Positions 23,573-34,762 are shown, numbered from the stretch's first letter. The stretch: DNA of 40,420 bases from Cytophagales bacterium (GCA_030448185.1 JAUJNL010000043.1:1-40420); one strand, 5' to 3'. The notes: generated from the sequence alone by a model not told the origin. A program made the numbers and translations.

Positions 23573-26500
23573 ATGCGGATTAAAAACAGTCTGTGGATCT
23601 TTTTTTTTTCACTGATCTCTTTTTCCCTGTATGCCCAGCAGGCTACCCTTAAAGGCCGGATTGTTGATGCCAGAGGACAGAATATAAGAGAAATTGCCGA
23701 TGTATTTATTAATACCGGGCAGTTAAAGCAACGCCTTAAGTCGAATCCGGATGGAACATTTACGGTTACCATTCCAGCCCGCAGGGTAGTCACCTGCATT
23801 GTAGAAGTTAATGGGAACCACGAAGACCGGCATACGTTAAAGCTACAACCTGGACAAGCCTATACAGTGGTCATTAAATTAGGGCTGACCTCCCCGTCAG
23901 CACCACTGGCGACTGCTCCGCCGCCAACCACTACGGCTCCCAAAACTGAACGTGCGGCACCCGCTTTAAGACCAACTCATGAAAGAGCCACGGCATCGGT
24001 TCCCGATAAAGTATCTGTTCCCGATAAACCCGTTCCATCCGTAGGCATCATGGAGCAAGCGGAGGCCTTAATTTCCGGGAGTATAACGGATGCCGCTGGC
24101 GGCCGTTAGAGAAGTATACGCAAATAGTAGTCAATACGGGCCAGGGAAAGCTACAGACTACTACGGGAGCGGCGGAAAATTTATCCTGAAAGTACCGGCT
24201 AATCAGGTGCTCTCTTGGGCTGTAAAAGCACCAGGCTTTGTTGAACAGAGAAAACGCTTAAACTACAACCCAGAGATAATTATCAGCTAAATGTACGCCT
24301 GGACAAAGCTTTGGCTGATGTCCTGAGCAGTTCCAAAACCGGACCGGCTAAACCGGCCCCGCCGTCTGGCACTACGCGAGATCCATCTGCTACTGCCCCA
24401 GCTAAACCAGTTCCCCCTCCGGCTGCCTCGCGAGACTTATCCGCTACAGCTCCTGCTAAAACCAACCCGCCAACACCGGTTACCTCAAAACCAGATCCGG
24501 CGAAGGCCAGAACTACTGCCAATAATGCTACTGCCGTAATCAGGGCCGGATTACCGATGCAAAAGGGAACCCGCTGGAACTGGCTAATGCGGCCCTGATG
24601 GGAACTGCTACCGGTAGCCCATCGGATGCCAGCGGAAATTTCCGGCTGGAAGTGCCAGCTGACCAGCTTCTGGTACTGGTAGTAACTTCCGTAGGGTATG
24701 CGCAGAAGCAGATTCCCCTGCGGTTAAGCCCCGGGCAATTGCATCAAGTAACGGTTGCCTTGCAAGAAGACCGCATAGCGCTGAAGGAGGTCGAGGTCAA
24801 GGAAACCGCCTGCTGGAAGAAAGGGGTATGGCAAGTATCAGCCGCATTGAACCTAAAAGCATTAAAACGCTGCCTTCTGCCTTCGGAGACTTTAATAAAG
24901 TGCTGACCACGTTGCCGGGCGTAGTCAGTAATAACGAATTGTCATCTACCTACTCGGTGCGGGGCGGCAACTTTGACGAAAACCTGGTCTATGTAAACGG
25001 CATTGAAGTGTACCGGCCATTTTTGGTGAGGTCTGGGCAACAGGAAGGTTTGAGTTTCGTGAACCCGGATCTGGTACAGAGCATTGAATTTTCTTCCGGC
25101 GGCTGGGAAGCAAAGTACGGCGACAAGCTGTCGTCCGTACTCAATGTGCAGTATAAAAATCCGGCTAAAAACCGTGCTTCGCTTACGGCAGGGCTACTTG
25201 GGGGCGCTGCACACGTAGAATTGGGAAAAACGGACAGCCGGGTATCGTTTGTGGGGGGAGTTCGTCAAAAGCGGTCCCAGTACCTGCTCAACACGCTAGA
25301 AGTCAAGGGAATACCTGCCCCGTTTTACAGATGCCCAGGGGTACACCAGAATTATTCTATCGAAAAATAAAACCAAGCCCGGCGCTGAACTGGGCATACT
25401 CTTTTCGTATGCCCGTAACCGTTACCTGACTCGTCCGTCCAGCCGTACCACCACTTTTGGCACTATGGAGGGTTTACAAAAGTTGTTTGTAGCTTTTGAT
25501 GGCGAAGAAAAAACTGAATTACGAAATGTCGCAGGGAGGTATCCGGTTTACCGGCAGCCCGTGACCGGCTAACCCTGCATTTTATTGCCTCCGGTATGCG
25601 TACCAGCGAGCAGGAAGAAGCCAACGTAAACGGAAGTTACCGGCTATGCGACCTCAACCGGATTCCAGGTGATCCGGACCCTTGCAAAGAAAACACCATC
25701 GGCATTGGGATTTTCAGTTTGCCCGCAACCGATTCAGAGCTACGGTACTTGGTTTCGAAAATCGTTCCATTTGGGAAGTAAATACCCGCAATCGCATTGA
25801 ATGGGGCGCTAAAGCCGGATGGGAGCAGATAGAGGACGTATTGGGGGAAGCCGTATTATCCGACTCGGCCGGAACCATGACGGTTAACAGTCAGGCTACT
25901 GCCCACAATCAGCTTAGTACGCAACGATTCAGCGGTTATCTGCAGCACACCTTTTCACCCAACAACCAGCACCGGCTGACCTACGGTGCCCGGATGGGTT
26001 ATTGGACGCTAAATGGGCAATGGCTGGTAAGCCCTACGCTGCAATATGCGTTTCAGCCCGACTGGGAGAAAGAGGTTGTATTTAAGTTCGCAGCGGGTGT
26101 GTACCGGCAGCCGCCCTTTTACCGTGAGTTACGCGCCCCTTCCGGGCAGTTAAATGAGAACTTAAAGGCGCAGAGCTCACTGCATATCATCGGTGGAGCC
26201 GAAAGACGGCTAAAACTATGGGGCCGGGATTTTTTCCTGACCTCCGAAGCCTATTACAAAAAACTATGGGACGTGGTGGCTTATGATGTGGAAAATGTGC
26301 GTCTCCGGTACTATGCTAATAATTATACGCAAGCCTATGCTTTCGGCGGCGACATCCGGCTGAGCGGCGAGTTTGTGAAAGGAGCCGAGTCCTGGTTTAG
26401 TCTGGGCGTATTAAACACCAAAGAAGACTTAAGCTTTGACCAGCAAGGGCATGTACGCCGGCCAACCGATCAGCGTCTGACAGCCTCCGTTTTCTTCCAG

Positions 26501-26839
26501 GACCACTTGCCCGGCAATCCGACCTTACGGGTGTACCTCAATGGTATATACGGCAGTGGGCTACCCTTTGGCCCGCCGCGAAACCTTAATTATCGGTCTG
26601 CCTTTACCGGACCATCTTACCGGCGGGTAGATATCGGCTTTTCTAAGATATTCCGGTTTCAAGGAAATACCCTGGAATCTTTATGGATAGGTGCGGAAGT
26701 ACTTAATCTGTTGGGCAGCCGCAATGTACTGTCCTATACCTGGATTCATGATATCGGAGGCAGCCAGTATGCGGTCCCCAACTCACTCTCTGCCCGGTTT
26801 CTCAACGCCCGAATGATTCTGAAGCTTGGCCGCGAGTAG
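23573..26839 (+). pseudogene. TonB-dependent receptor with three carboxypeptidase-like domains, about nine frameshifts
   Basis: Read across frames, this is an outer-membrane receptor of about 1,085 residues. A signal peptide (LWIFFFSLISFSLYAQQ) is followed by three CarboxypepD_reg-like domains beginning LKGRIVDARG, ISGSITDAAG and GRITDAKGNP. Proline-rich linkers (repeats of TAPAKP and PPAASRD) separate them. The plug (SVRGGNFDENLVYVNGIEVY, ...SGGWEAKYGDKLSSVLNV) and barrel end (NARMILKLGRE) follow. Breaks fall near 24102, 24170, 24255, 24540, 24810, 25312, 25515, 25560 and 25712; each shifted frame carries on exactly where the previous one leaves off. Substrate unknown. No SusD partner lies in the window. 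Confidence 0.85.
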
Positions 26840-26923
26840 AATGTTTGCTAATAAAACAACCAGGTGCCCCTGATGTTTAAGGGCTTTTAAGGTGAATATA
26901 CTTATGATAAACTATTTCTGTGC

Positions 26924-26931
26924 TACCTTTG
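26924..26931 (+). promoter_or_regulatory. Promoter -7 element for the polysaccharide export genes
   Basis: TACCTTTG is an exact TANNTTTG match about 120 bases upstream of the wza-like gene. The -33 position has only TTA. It would drive the wza-wzc-wecB block. Confidence 0.5.
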
Positions 26932-27053
26932 TAGTCAGGCATTGGATTTTAGTCCAGGCTGGTCTCCTTCTTACTTAGCTTTACTTAAAAAACTAAGGTC
27001 AGCCGAATGAAAAGTTTCATGGGAAACTTTTGTATTGCGCCCTGTTGTGAAGT

Positions 27054-27779
27054 ATGATGCAACGTATTAAACGCCTCTTACCTACTATTTTTCTTGCTCT
27101 CCTCTCGCTAGCTGGCTGTATTCCCTACCGGAATGTGGTGCTTTTTCAGCAGGATAAAGATCCTAATAAAATGGATAGTGTATACCTGAACCAGGACTAT
27201 GAGTTTATTATTGCGCCATTTGATATACTCAACCTTAGGGTAAACAGTACCCTGAGTGATGTAGCCGGCAGTGTGGCCGTATTTAATTCTTCCGGCCAGG
27301 GTGCCCAGACAGGTGGGGGCGGCCCCGGCAGCTACCATCAGGGCATACTGGTAGACAAAGAAGGCAATATTGAAATTCCCTACAGCGGCAAAATTCATGT
27401 ATCGGGTTTAACCCTAGCTCAGGCTACGGACACTATCCGGAGCCGCTTGTCCGTTTATATCCAGGATGTGGACAAAAACCTTTTTATCAATCTTAAAATA
27501 CTGAATTATTCGGTACAGGTGCTGGGTGAAGTGGGAAGTCCGGGTATTATACAATCGGAAAACGAATTTATGACTGTTACAGAAGTGTTAGCCAAAGCCG
27601 GCGGGGTGACTGAACTGGGTGACCGAAAGAATATAAAAATTATCCGGACGGACCGGCTGACCAAACAAACGACTACCTACCGCATGGATATAACCAGCGA
27701 TGAAATGGTATCTCCTATCCTGGCCCGGCTGCAGCCCAATGACGTCATCTATGTAAAACCCCTGCGGCGTAAGCAGTAA
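27054..27779 (+). CDS. Polysaccharide export outer-membrane lipoprotein (Wza/BexD-like)
   Basis: 241 residues. A lipoprotein signal (LPTIFLALLSLAGC, Cys22) is followed by the polysaccharide export domain (YEFIIAPFDILNLRVNS, ...GNIEIPYSGKIHVSGLTLAQ) and a SLBB domain (VQVLGEVGSPGIIQSENEFM, TVTEVLAKAGGVTELG). Proteins of this kind form the outer-membrane channel for exopolysaccharide. It is 125 bases upstream of the wzc-like gene, its usual partner. The start could be ATG 27054 or 27057. Confidence 0.93.
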   Translation: MMQRIKRLLPTIFLALLSLAGCIPYRNVVLFQQDKDPNKMDSVYLNQDYEFIIAPFDILNLRVNSTLSDVAGSVAVFNSSGQGAQTGGGGPGSYHQGILVDKEGNIEIPYSGKIHVSGLTLAQATDTIRSRLSVYIQDVDKNLFINLKILNYSVQVLGEVGSPGIIQSENEFMTVTEVLAKAGGVTELGDRKNIKIIRTDRLTKQTTTYRMDITSDEMVSPILARLQPNDVIYVKPLRRKQ

Positions 27780-27904
27780 GGTCGGCTCAGCCAACCAGGT
27801 AATAGGGCTGGCTTCTACTGCGATCTCTATTCCATTGCTGATCATTAGCATCTATAATATAATTCAAACATTAAGGCCTTAATTTTTCTATTGTCTGAAA
27901 GAGG

Positions 27905-30304
27905 ATGGAGCAGGCATTACCGTATCAATTCGAAAACCAGGATTTTGATTTTAAGCGCATCATCCGGCTGATTTTAAGTCATTGGTGGCTGATTTTATTG
28001 TGTGTTGTCATTGCCCTAATTGCAGCAAACATCTATAACCGTTACGCGCAACCGGTCTATAGTGCTGCGGGCACTATTATTATCAAGGATGAAAGCTCAA
28101 GCACGCTTGGTGCGGATCCGGCTCAGTTGCAGGACTTTGACATCTTCAAGATCAAAAAAACCTTTCTACTGAGATTGAAATCATCAAATCGCAGAATGTG
28201 GTAGAGCGGGCCGTGAGCACTATGAATCCGACTTTTACCCAGGTATCTTATTTTGCCAAGGGAAGATTAAAAATAACCGAACTATACAAAGACAGTCCAT
28301 TTATCGTAGAGTATGATACACTGTTCCCACATGCCTTTGAGCGGCCCTTCTATCTGGAGTTCGATAATAAAAACGGGTATAAGTTCATTTATGAAGTAGA
28401 GGAAGAGGAGCAGTCAGAGTTGCATAAAATTGATGAAACCGTAGAAAACCAGTTTGGGAAGTTCAGGATAAAGAAGAATGAGGCCGCCCCGGTTAACTGA
28501 GAAGGGTACCCGATATTATTTTGTAGTGCACAATTCCTGGACGCCGGTGGGACGTATCCGGGGCGGCATTGGGGTTTTCCGGCCAAATGAGGAAACCTCT
28601 ATTCTGGCAATTGCTTTTCAGGATGAAGTACCCGAACGGGCTAGGGATGTAGTAAATGCCCTCATTGACGCCTATGCCGGCTGGAGTGTAGAGGCCAAAA
28701 CCAAGATGGCGAATGGAACTATTAAATTTATCGATGGGCAGCTTTCCCAAATGGAAGACTCGCTGATGCAATCAGAGCAAAATCTGGAGAATTTTAAACG
28801 AACCAAAGGTTTTGTGAACCTGTCACCGGATTTTGCCTTGGACAGGTTTAAGGATTACGACACCCGTAAGCTGGAGATGCAGATTCAATTGCAGGCCCTG
28901 GATACTTTGGAGAGTCATATACGGCAGGGTGAAGATGCCAGCCTTATTTCGCCTACCAATATGGGTACGCAGGATTCCCGGTTTAGCAGTAGCCTGCTCC
29001 GGCTGCACGAACTGGAAACCCAGCGGAAGAACCTACTCGCCTATGCTACACAAGAGAATCCAACTGTCAAGAATATAGAGAAGAATATCGGTCTGATTAG
29101 GGAGAAGCTTTTCGATGATCTGAATAGTTACCGGCAAGCGTTGCGGAATAATATGCGGATGATTGACCTTGCCATCAATGATTTTGAAGCATCTCTCGAT
29201 AAAGTACCTACTACCGAACGCGAATTTATCGGTATTCAACGTAAGTATAGCCAAAACTCTGCTAGCTACCAGTATCTGCTGCAAAAGCGGGAGAATGCCA
29301 GCATTGCTAAAGCTGCCACGGTATCGGATAATGTAGTATTGGACTATGCAGGGATACCGGGCGCACCCATCAAGCCTAAAAAGAGCCTCGCGTATACGAT
29401 TGGCTTATTTCTGGCACTGACAGTTTCCCTCAGTTATATTTTCATTAGGGACTTGCTGGACGATACCATTGCCGATCAGGCGCAGGTGGAAAAGCTAACC
29501 CGTATACCCGTACTCGGTACCGTAAGCCATGCCCGGGGCCGTAAGAGTAGCAGCCTGGTCGTAAACGAAAATCCCAAGTCGGCAGTAGCCGAGTCATTCC
29601 GGTCAATCCGGACGAACCTACAATTTCTGGCTAGCCGGATAGAACATAAAATTGTGGTAGTTACCTCAACGGTAGGTGGGGAAGGAAAGACATTTTTTTC
29701 TCTGAATATAGCCGCTATTATGGCTGCGTCCGATAAAAAGGTATTGCTAATCGGCTTGGATTTGCGTAAACCTAAACTCCATCTGGAACTGAATATTCCA
29801 CAAGACAACGGGATAACAAAAGTATTGATTGGCAAAGCCAGGGCTGCGGAAGTGATTGTGAAGAGTCATATAGAGAACCTTGATATTATGCTTGCTGGCC
29901 CTATTCCCCCTAACCCATCTGAACTTATCATGAGCGAAGCCATGAAGAACCTCCTGGAGGAACTCAGACCTCGCTATGATTATATTTTCATCGATACTCC
30001 TCCGGTAGGGTTGGTCACAGATGCGCTCATTGCCATGACTTATTCAGATGTAAACATTTACTTGCTCCGGCAGAAAAAATCGAAAAAGGAGTTTCTGGAC
30101 ACGGTTAACAAGCTTTACCAAGAGCAAAATTCGAAGAACCTGGCCATTGTGCTGAATGATGTAAAAGGACGTTCATACGGATATGGAGGATACGGAGGGT
30201 ATGGTTATGGATACGGTTACGGCTATTATGAAGAAGGAAAGCGTCCCTTCCTGAAGAGGCTCTTCAGTGGGCAACTTTTCTTTAATACGATCAAAAATGA
30301 TTAA
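27905..30304 (+). pseudogene. Polysaccharide co-polymerase/tyrosine autokinase (Wzc-like), two frameshifts
   Basis: An inner-membrane protein of about 800 residues controlling chain length and export. The Wzz domain starts with FKRIIRLILSHWWLILLCVV. A periplasmic coiled coil follows, then a second membrane helix (LAYTIGLFLALTVSLSYIFI). The cytoplasmic BY-kinase has Walker A GGEGKT (about 29670-29690), Walker A' LLIGLDLRKP and Walker B YIFIDTPPVG. The tail has nine tyrosines in a G-Y repeat (30171-30235), the autophosphorylation cluster. Breaks: a run of seven A near 28155, where eight restore KNLSTEIEIIKSQ, and a second break near 28485. The C-terminal 600 residues are intact. The stop overlaps wecB by 8 bases. 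Confidence 0.9.
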
Positions 30305-31391
30305 TAAACTACTTACCGTTGTAGGCACCCGCCCTAACATTATTAAAATCACTCAGTTCGGCCGGGTAGTACGGCAACACCCCCATCTGGAACATCGTCT
30401 CTTGCATACCGGGCAACATTACAGTCACAACATGAGTGATGCGTTTTTTGCCGAACTGGGACTACGCAATCCCGACTATCAATTGAGTGCCGGACAAGGA
30501 AGCGTAATAAGCCAAATGGGAACCATGATGCAAGGCATTGAAGGAGCGGTGCGGGAATATAAACCCGATCTAATGCTGGTGGTGGGAGATGTGAACTCTA
30601 CTTTGGCCGCAGCATTGGTCGCTAACAAAATGGGCATACGGTTGGCCCACGTCGAAAGCGGGCTGCGCAGCTTTGACCGGGCCATGCCCGAAGAGAACAA
30701 CCGGATATTGACGGACGCCATCACCGATGTATTTTTCGTAACGGAGCAAACCGGTATAGACAACTTGCTAAAGGAAGGAAAAACCCATAGTCAGATTTAC
30801 TTTGTGGGCAATACCATGATTGATACCTTGGTGGCGTATCAGGCGCAGATCGAACAATCCAGGGTGCTGGCTCAACTGAATCTGGAACCACGAACGTACG
30901 CCCTGATGACCATGCACCGGCCGGGTAATGTGGATACCCGTGAGGGTTTGGAAAAATTGCTGGATATTATCAACGACCTCAGTAAAGAGACCAGGATTGT
31001 ATTTCCGGTACACCCCCGCACCCTGAACCGGTTTAAAGAGTTTGGACTATATGAACAAGTTGCCACCAATAAGAACCTGGTTTTGATGGAACCTGCGGGG
31101 TATCTTGATTTTCAGAATCTGATCCAGCATGCCCGTTTTGTGATCACCGACAGCGGGGGAATTCAGGAGGAGACTACTTACGGACAAATCCCCTGTTTAA
31201 CGCTTCGTCCGAATACCGAACGGCCTTCGACGATTGCCTTAGGTTCTAATACCCTGCTTGGGTTCGACAAAGAAAGAATTATGGCTGCCGTGCAAAGTAT
31301 CTACCAGGGCACATATAAAAAGTGTCAGATTCCGCCCTACTGGGACGGAAAAGCTACCGAAAGAATTTTTGAAGCAATCAACCAACTGTGA
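30297..31391 (+). CDS. wecB: UDP-N-acetylglucosamine 2-epimerase (non-hydrolysing)
   Basis: 364 residues; converts UDP-GlcNAc to UDP-ManNAc for surface polysaccharides. Family motifs: VVGTRPNIIK, HTGQHYSHNMSD, VVGDVNSTLAAAL, HVESGLRSFDRAMPEENNR, MTMHRPGNVD and DSGGIQEETTYG. The start at 30297 overlaps the end of the wzc-like gene (AAAAATGATTAA), a sign of coupled translation. An ATG at 30267 in the same frame is inside wzc and unlikely. Confidence 0.94.
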   Translation: MINKLLTVVGTRPNIIKITQFGRVVRQHPHLEHRLLHTGQHYSHNMSDAFFAELGLRNPDYQLSAGQGSVISQMGTMMQGIEGAVREYKPDLMLVVGDVNSTLAAALVANKMGIRLAHVESGLRSFDRAMPEENNRILTDAITDVFFVTEQTGIDNLLKEGKTHSQIYFVGNTMIDTLVAYQAQIEQSRVLAQLNLEPRTYALMTMHRPGNVDTREGLEKLLDIINDLSKETRIVFPVHPRTLNRFKEFGLYEQVATNKNLVLMEPAGYLDFQNLIQHARFVITDSGGIQEETTYGQIPCLTLRPNTERPSTIALGSNTLLGFDKERIMAAVQSIYQGTYKKCQIPPYWDGKATERIFEAINQL

Positions 31392-31401
31392 TATTGGAAC
31401 G

Positions 31402-31466
31402 CGAATGTCGGATTTTGAAAGTAAAATATGATTGCCTCATTCTTCATTTTCTCAATCCGACATTCG
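31402..31466. repeat. 13-bp inverted repeat between convergent genes
   Basis: CGAATGTCGGATT (31402-31414) is the exact reverse complement of AATCCGACATTCG (31454-31466), with a 39-base AT-rich loop. It lies between the ends of wecB and rmlA and may act as a transcription barrier. It has the look of the short intergenic repeats seen elsewhere in the window. Confidence 0.7.
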
Positions 31467-31476
31467 AAATCATAGC

Positions 31477-32340
31477 TTAGTTTTCTAAAATACTCATCAA
31501 ATACTTGCCGTAGCCGCTTTTGATCAATGGTTTGGCTATCTGGGCCAGCTGGTCAGCGGAAATGAAGCCTTCCCGGTAAGCTACTTCTTCGATACAACCT
31601 ATTTTTAGACCTTGCCTTTCTTCGATTACCTGCACAAAAACGCCGGCTTGCATGAGAGAAGCAAAGGTCCCCGTATCCAGCCAGGCCGTACCACGGTCCA
31701 GAATGCCTACTTTCAATTTACCCTTTTCCAGATACGCTTTATTTACATCCGTAATTTCGTATTCGCCGCGGGAGCTCGGCCTGAGGCTTTTGGCAATCTC
31801 TACTACTTGATTATCATAAAAATACAAGCCTGGTACGGCGTAATTGGATTTAGGATTAACCGGTTTTTCCTCAATAGAAACAGCTTTGTTGTTAGAATCA
31901 AATTCTACCACCCCGTATCTTTCGGGATCGGTAACATGGTAGGCAAAAACCATACCTCCATCGGGATTATTTTTAGATTTAAGTAGTTCACGTAACCCAC
32001 TTCCGTAAAAAATATTATCCCCCAGAATCAAAGCGGCTTTTTCATTCCCTACAAAAGACTCACCAATTACAAAAGCCTGCGCCAGGCCATTAGGTTCGGG
32101 TTGCATAGCATACGAAAAGGAACAGCCGAGAACCTTGCCGTCACCCAGCAGTTTCTCAAACATGGGTAAATCGTGAGGCGTAGAGATAATAAGGATTTCC
32201 CGGATACCCGCCGTCATCAAAGTTGAAAGCGGATAGTAAATCATGGGTTTGTCGTACACCGGCATCAGCTGTTTGCTGACAGCAAGCGTAAGTGGATGCA
32301 AACGGGTGCCGGAACCACCGGCGAGGATAATGCCCTTCAT
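31477..32340 (-). CDS. rfbA: Glucose-1-phosphate thymidylyltransferase
   Basis: 287 residues; joins dTTP and glucose 1-phosphate to dTDP-glucose, the first step to dTDP-sugars. Motifs: [20 protein letters not shown] (nucleotide loop), [25 protein letters not shown], the sugar site [15 protein letters not shown] and [20 protein letters not shown]. The length is exactly that of RmlA. It is the last gene of the minus-strand sugar block, 56 bases after the epimerase gene. Confidence 0.97.
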   Translation of the reverse strand: MKGIILAGGSGTRLHPLTLAVSKQLMPVYDKPMIYYPLSTLMTAGIREILIISTPHDLPMFEKLLGDGKVLGCSFSYAMQPEPNGLAQAFVIGESFVGNEKAALILGDNIFYGSGLRELLKSKNNPDGGMVFAYHVTDPERYGVVEFDSNNKAVSIEEKPVNPKSNYAVPGLYFYDNQVVEIAKSLRPSSRGEYEITDVNKAYLEKGKLKVGILDRGTAWLDTGTFASLMQAGVFVQVIEERQGLKIGCIEEVAYREGFISADQLAQIAKPLIKSGYGKYLMSILEN

Positions 32341-32396
32341 ATAAGTAGGAAGACGTTAGTATATAGACTTAAGAAATGAGATAAGACGTTGATCAT

Positions 32397-33398
32397 CTAT
32401 GACTGGGTGGCTTGAACCCGCTCAGTCCGACACCACTCTACAGTTACACGTAGCCCTTGCTCAATGCTGACAGCAGGATTGTAATTGAGAAGTTGCCGGG
32501 CTTTGGAAATATCTGCGAGGCTATCACGGATGTCACCCGTACGGGCAGCGGTATAAATTGGGTCTACCTTAGAATGGGCCGCGAATTTGAGCATATTAAA
32601 AAGCTGATTTAGGGACGTTTGCTCACCCACGGCAATATTATATACCTGATTTATTGCTTCTGGTGGCGCAAAGGCTGCCCTTATATTCGCTTGTACGGCA
32701 TTGGCTACAAAGGTAAAATCCCGGGTTTGCTCTCCGTCTCCGTGGATAACCGGCGAATTACCCGCCAGAATAGCATCAATTAAACGGGGAATCACAGCGG
32801 CATAGGCTCCTTGCGGGCTTTGTTTGGGACCAAATACATTGAAGTACCGGAGCCCAATTGATTCCAGATGGTAGGTCCGGGAAAAAACGTCGGCGTACAA
32901 TTCATTTACGTACTTGGTTACCGCATACGGAGAAAGGGGTTTACCAATCTCATCTTCCACCTTAGGTAGTTTTTTGCTATCTCCGTACGTAGAGGAAGAA
33001 GCCGCATACACAAACCGTTTTACTCCTGCATCCCGGGCCGCAACCAGCATATTCAAAAAGCCAGCTACATTCACGGCATTGGTAGTCAGCGGATCATTCA
33101 CACTGCGGGGCACTGAACCCAGCGCCGCCTGGTGCAACACATAGTCAATTCCTTGGCAAGCGGCCCGGCACGTTTGTTCATCCCGTATATCCCCGTTGAG
33201 GAACTCAAAATTGGGTTTGCCAATATAAGGTGCGATGTTATGCCCAAAGCCAGTAGAAATGTTATCCAAGACCCGCACTTTCCCTGCCCCATGTCTGATC
33301 AGGTATTCAGTCAGGTTAGCGCCAATGAAGCCGGCGCCTCCGGTTACTAAAAAACTGTATTGACTTAAGTCTTCCTGGTGAAAGGGCTGTTCGTACAT
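32397..33398 (-). CDS. NAD-dependent UDP-sugar 4-epimerase (WbpP/Gne-like)
   Basis: 333 residues of the extended short-chain dehydrogenase family. Visible are the Rossmann motif TGGAGFIGANLTEYL, the NAD ring region LDNISTGF, HQAALGSVPRSVNDP, catalytic SSSTYGD and YAVTK, and the sugar region GLRYFNVFGPKQSPQGAYAA. SVPRS and the GPKQSP stretch are typical of UDP-GlcNAc 4-epimerases that supply GalNAc for polysaccharides. Which sugar is used cannot be settled from sequence alone. Confidence 0.88.
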   Translation of the reverse strand: MYEQPFHQEDLSQYSFLVTGGAGFIGANLTEYLIRHGAGKVRVLDNISTGFGHNIAPYIGKPNFEFLNGDIRDEQTCRAACQGIDYVLHQAALGSVPRSVNDPLTTNAVNVAGFLNMLVAARDAGVKRFVYAASSSTYGDSKKLPKVEDEIGKPLSPYAVTKYVNELYADVFSRTYHLESIGLRYFNVFGPKQSPQGAYAAVIPRLIDAILAGNSPVIHGDGEQTRDFTFVANAVQANIRAAFAPPEAINQVYNIAVGEQTSLNQLFNMLKFAAHSKVDPIYTAARTGDIRDSLADISKARQLLNYNPAVSIEQGLRVTVEWCRTERVQATQS

Positions 33399-33583
33399 AG
33401 ACGGAATTGTAAGTGCTGAATTTTAAAATGATAAATGAAGGTTAAGGAACCCTCTCTAAGCACTTAATTCACTGACCTTACGCAAGTTATTTTAAATTTT
33501 CACGCAAAGGCGCAAAGCTTTGACCGGTTTGCGTAACATCAGTTAATTCATTTAAAATTTAGCCTTTAGCATTTAACGATTCT

Positions 33584-34639
33584 TTATCTGCTTGCGTACT
33601 GGTCACTGTAGTATTGCCGGTAGGTACCGGAGGTCACGTTTTCCAGCCATTCGGTATTAGCTAAATACCATTCTACTGTTTTCTCAAGTCCTTCTTCAAA
33701 CTGCAGAGAAGGTTTCCACCCCAGTTCATGCATGATTTTAGAGGCATCAATGGCGTAACGCAGGTCGTGCCCGGCCCGGTCCGTTACAAACGTAATCAAC
33801 TTAGCCGACTCTCCTTCCGCCCGACCCAATTTCTTATCCATAATGCGGCAGAGCAGATGGATTAAATCTATATTCCGCCATTCATTAAAACCACCAATAT
33901 TATACGTCTCGCCGGTTTTGCCCTGGTGGTAAATCACGTCAATGGCCCGGGCGTGATCAATAACATAAAGCCAGTCACGCACATTTTCACCTTTTCCGTA
34001 GACCGGAATAGGTTTATTCGCTTTTATGTTATGAATACTCAGCGGGATAAGTTTCTCCGGAAATTGATTGGGGCCGTAATTATTAGAGCAGTTGGAGATG
34101 ACCACCGGCATTTTGTACGTATTGTAATAAGCTCTCACCAGGTGGTCCGAGCCAGCTTTAGAAGCTGAGTAAGGCGATTGCGGATCGTAAGGAGTAGTTT
34201 CGGTGAAAAAGTCCTTTGGATCATGTAAGGAGCCGTATACTTCATCCGTAGAAACGTGGTAGAATAAATGATTAGCTAGATCATTTTTCCAGGCTTGCCG
34301 GGCCGCATTGAGCAGATTAGCGGTACCTACCACATTGGTCAATACAAACGACAACGGATCGGTGATCGAACGGTCTACGTGCGACTCGGCAGCCAGGTGA
34401 ATGACTCCGTCGAAATGGTGCTGGGCAAAAAGCTGGTTGATAAATTCGGCATCTACAATATCTCCCCTAACAAAGGTATAATTAGGCGCGGTCTCAATAT
34501 CACTCAGATTGGCCAGATTTCCCGCGTAGGTGAGCTTATCCAGATTGAAAATATGGTAGTCAGAGTAACGGTTAACAAAAAGCCGAACTACATGGGAGCC
34601 AATAAATCCGGCGCCACCGGTTATAAGAATTTTTTTCAT
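33584..34639 (-). CDS. rfbB: dTDP-glucose 4,6-dehydratase
   Basis: 351 residues; dehydrates dTDP-glucose to dTDP-4-keto-6-deoxyglucose. Motifs: ITGGAGFIGSHVVRLFVNRY, LDKLTYAGNLANL, HLAAESHVDRSITDP, STDEVYG, YSASKAGSDHLVRAYYNTY and NNYGPNQFPEKLIPL. It starts the minus-strand sugar block (rfbB, epimerase, rfbA) with gaps of 185 and 56 bases. RmlC and RmlD are not in the window, so the final sugar is open. Confidence 0.97.
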   Translation of the reverse strand: MKKILITGGAGFIGSHVVRLFVNRYSDYHIFNLDKLTYAGNLANLSDIETAPNYTFVRGDIVDAEFINQLFAQHHFDGVIHLAAESHVDRSITDPLSFVLTNVVGTANLLNAARQAWKNDLANHLFYHVSTDEVYGSLHDPKDFFTETTPYDPQSPYSASKAGSDHLVRAYYNTYKMPVVISNCSNNYGPNQFPEKLIPLSIHNIKANKPIPVYGKGENVRDWLYVIDHARAIDVIYHQGKTGETYNIGGFNEWRNIDLIHLLCRIMDKKLGRAEGESAKLITFVTDRAGHDLRYAIDASKIMHELGWKPSLQFEEGLEKTVEWYLANTEWLENVTSGTYRQYYSDQYASR

Positions 34640-34762
34640 GCGGGCAAAATCTTAGAATGAACACTAAATGCGTTCACTTTTGCAAGTTTAAGCAGGATAA
34701 CGGTTTGCCCAAAAAAGGAAAGTCACAAAAGAGATTTTATCCCCTATTTTTAGATGTACTAT

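Noticed and set aside
26860..26895. A terminator after the TonB receptor (GCCC...GGGCTTTT)
   Set aside because: The stem has only four sure base pairs and the T run is four bases, too weak to call.
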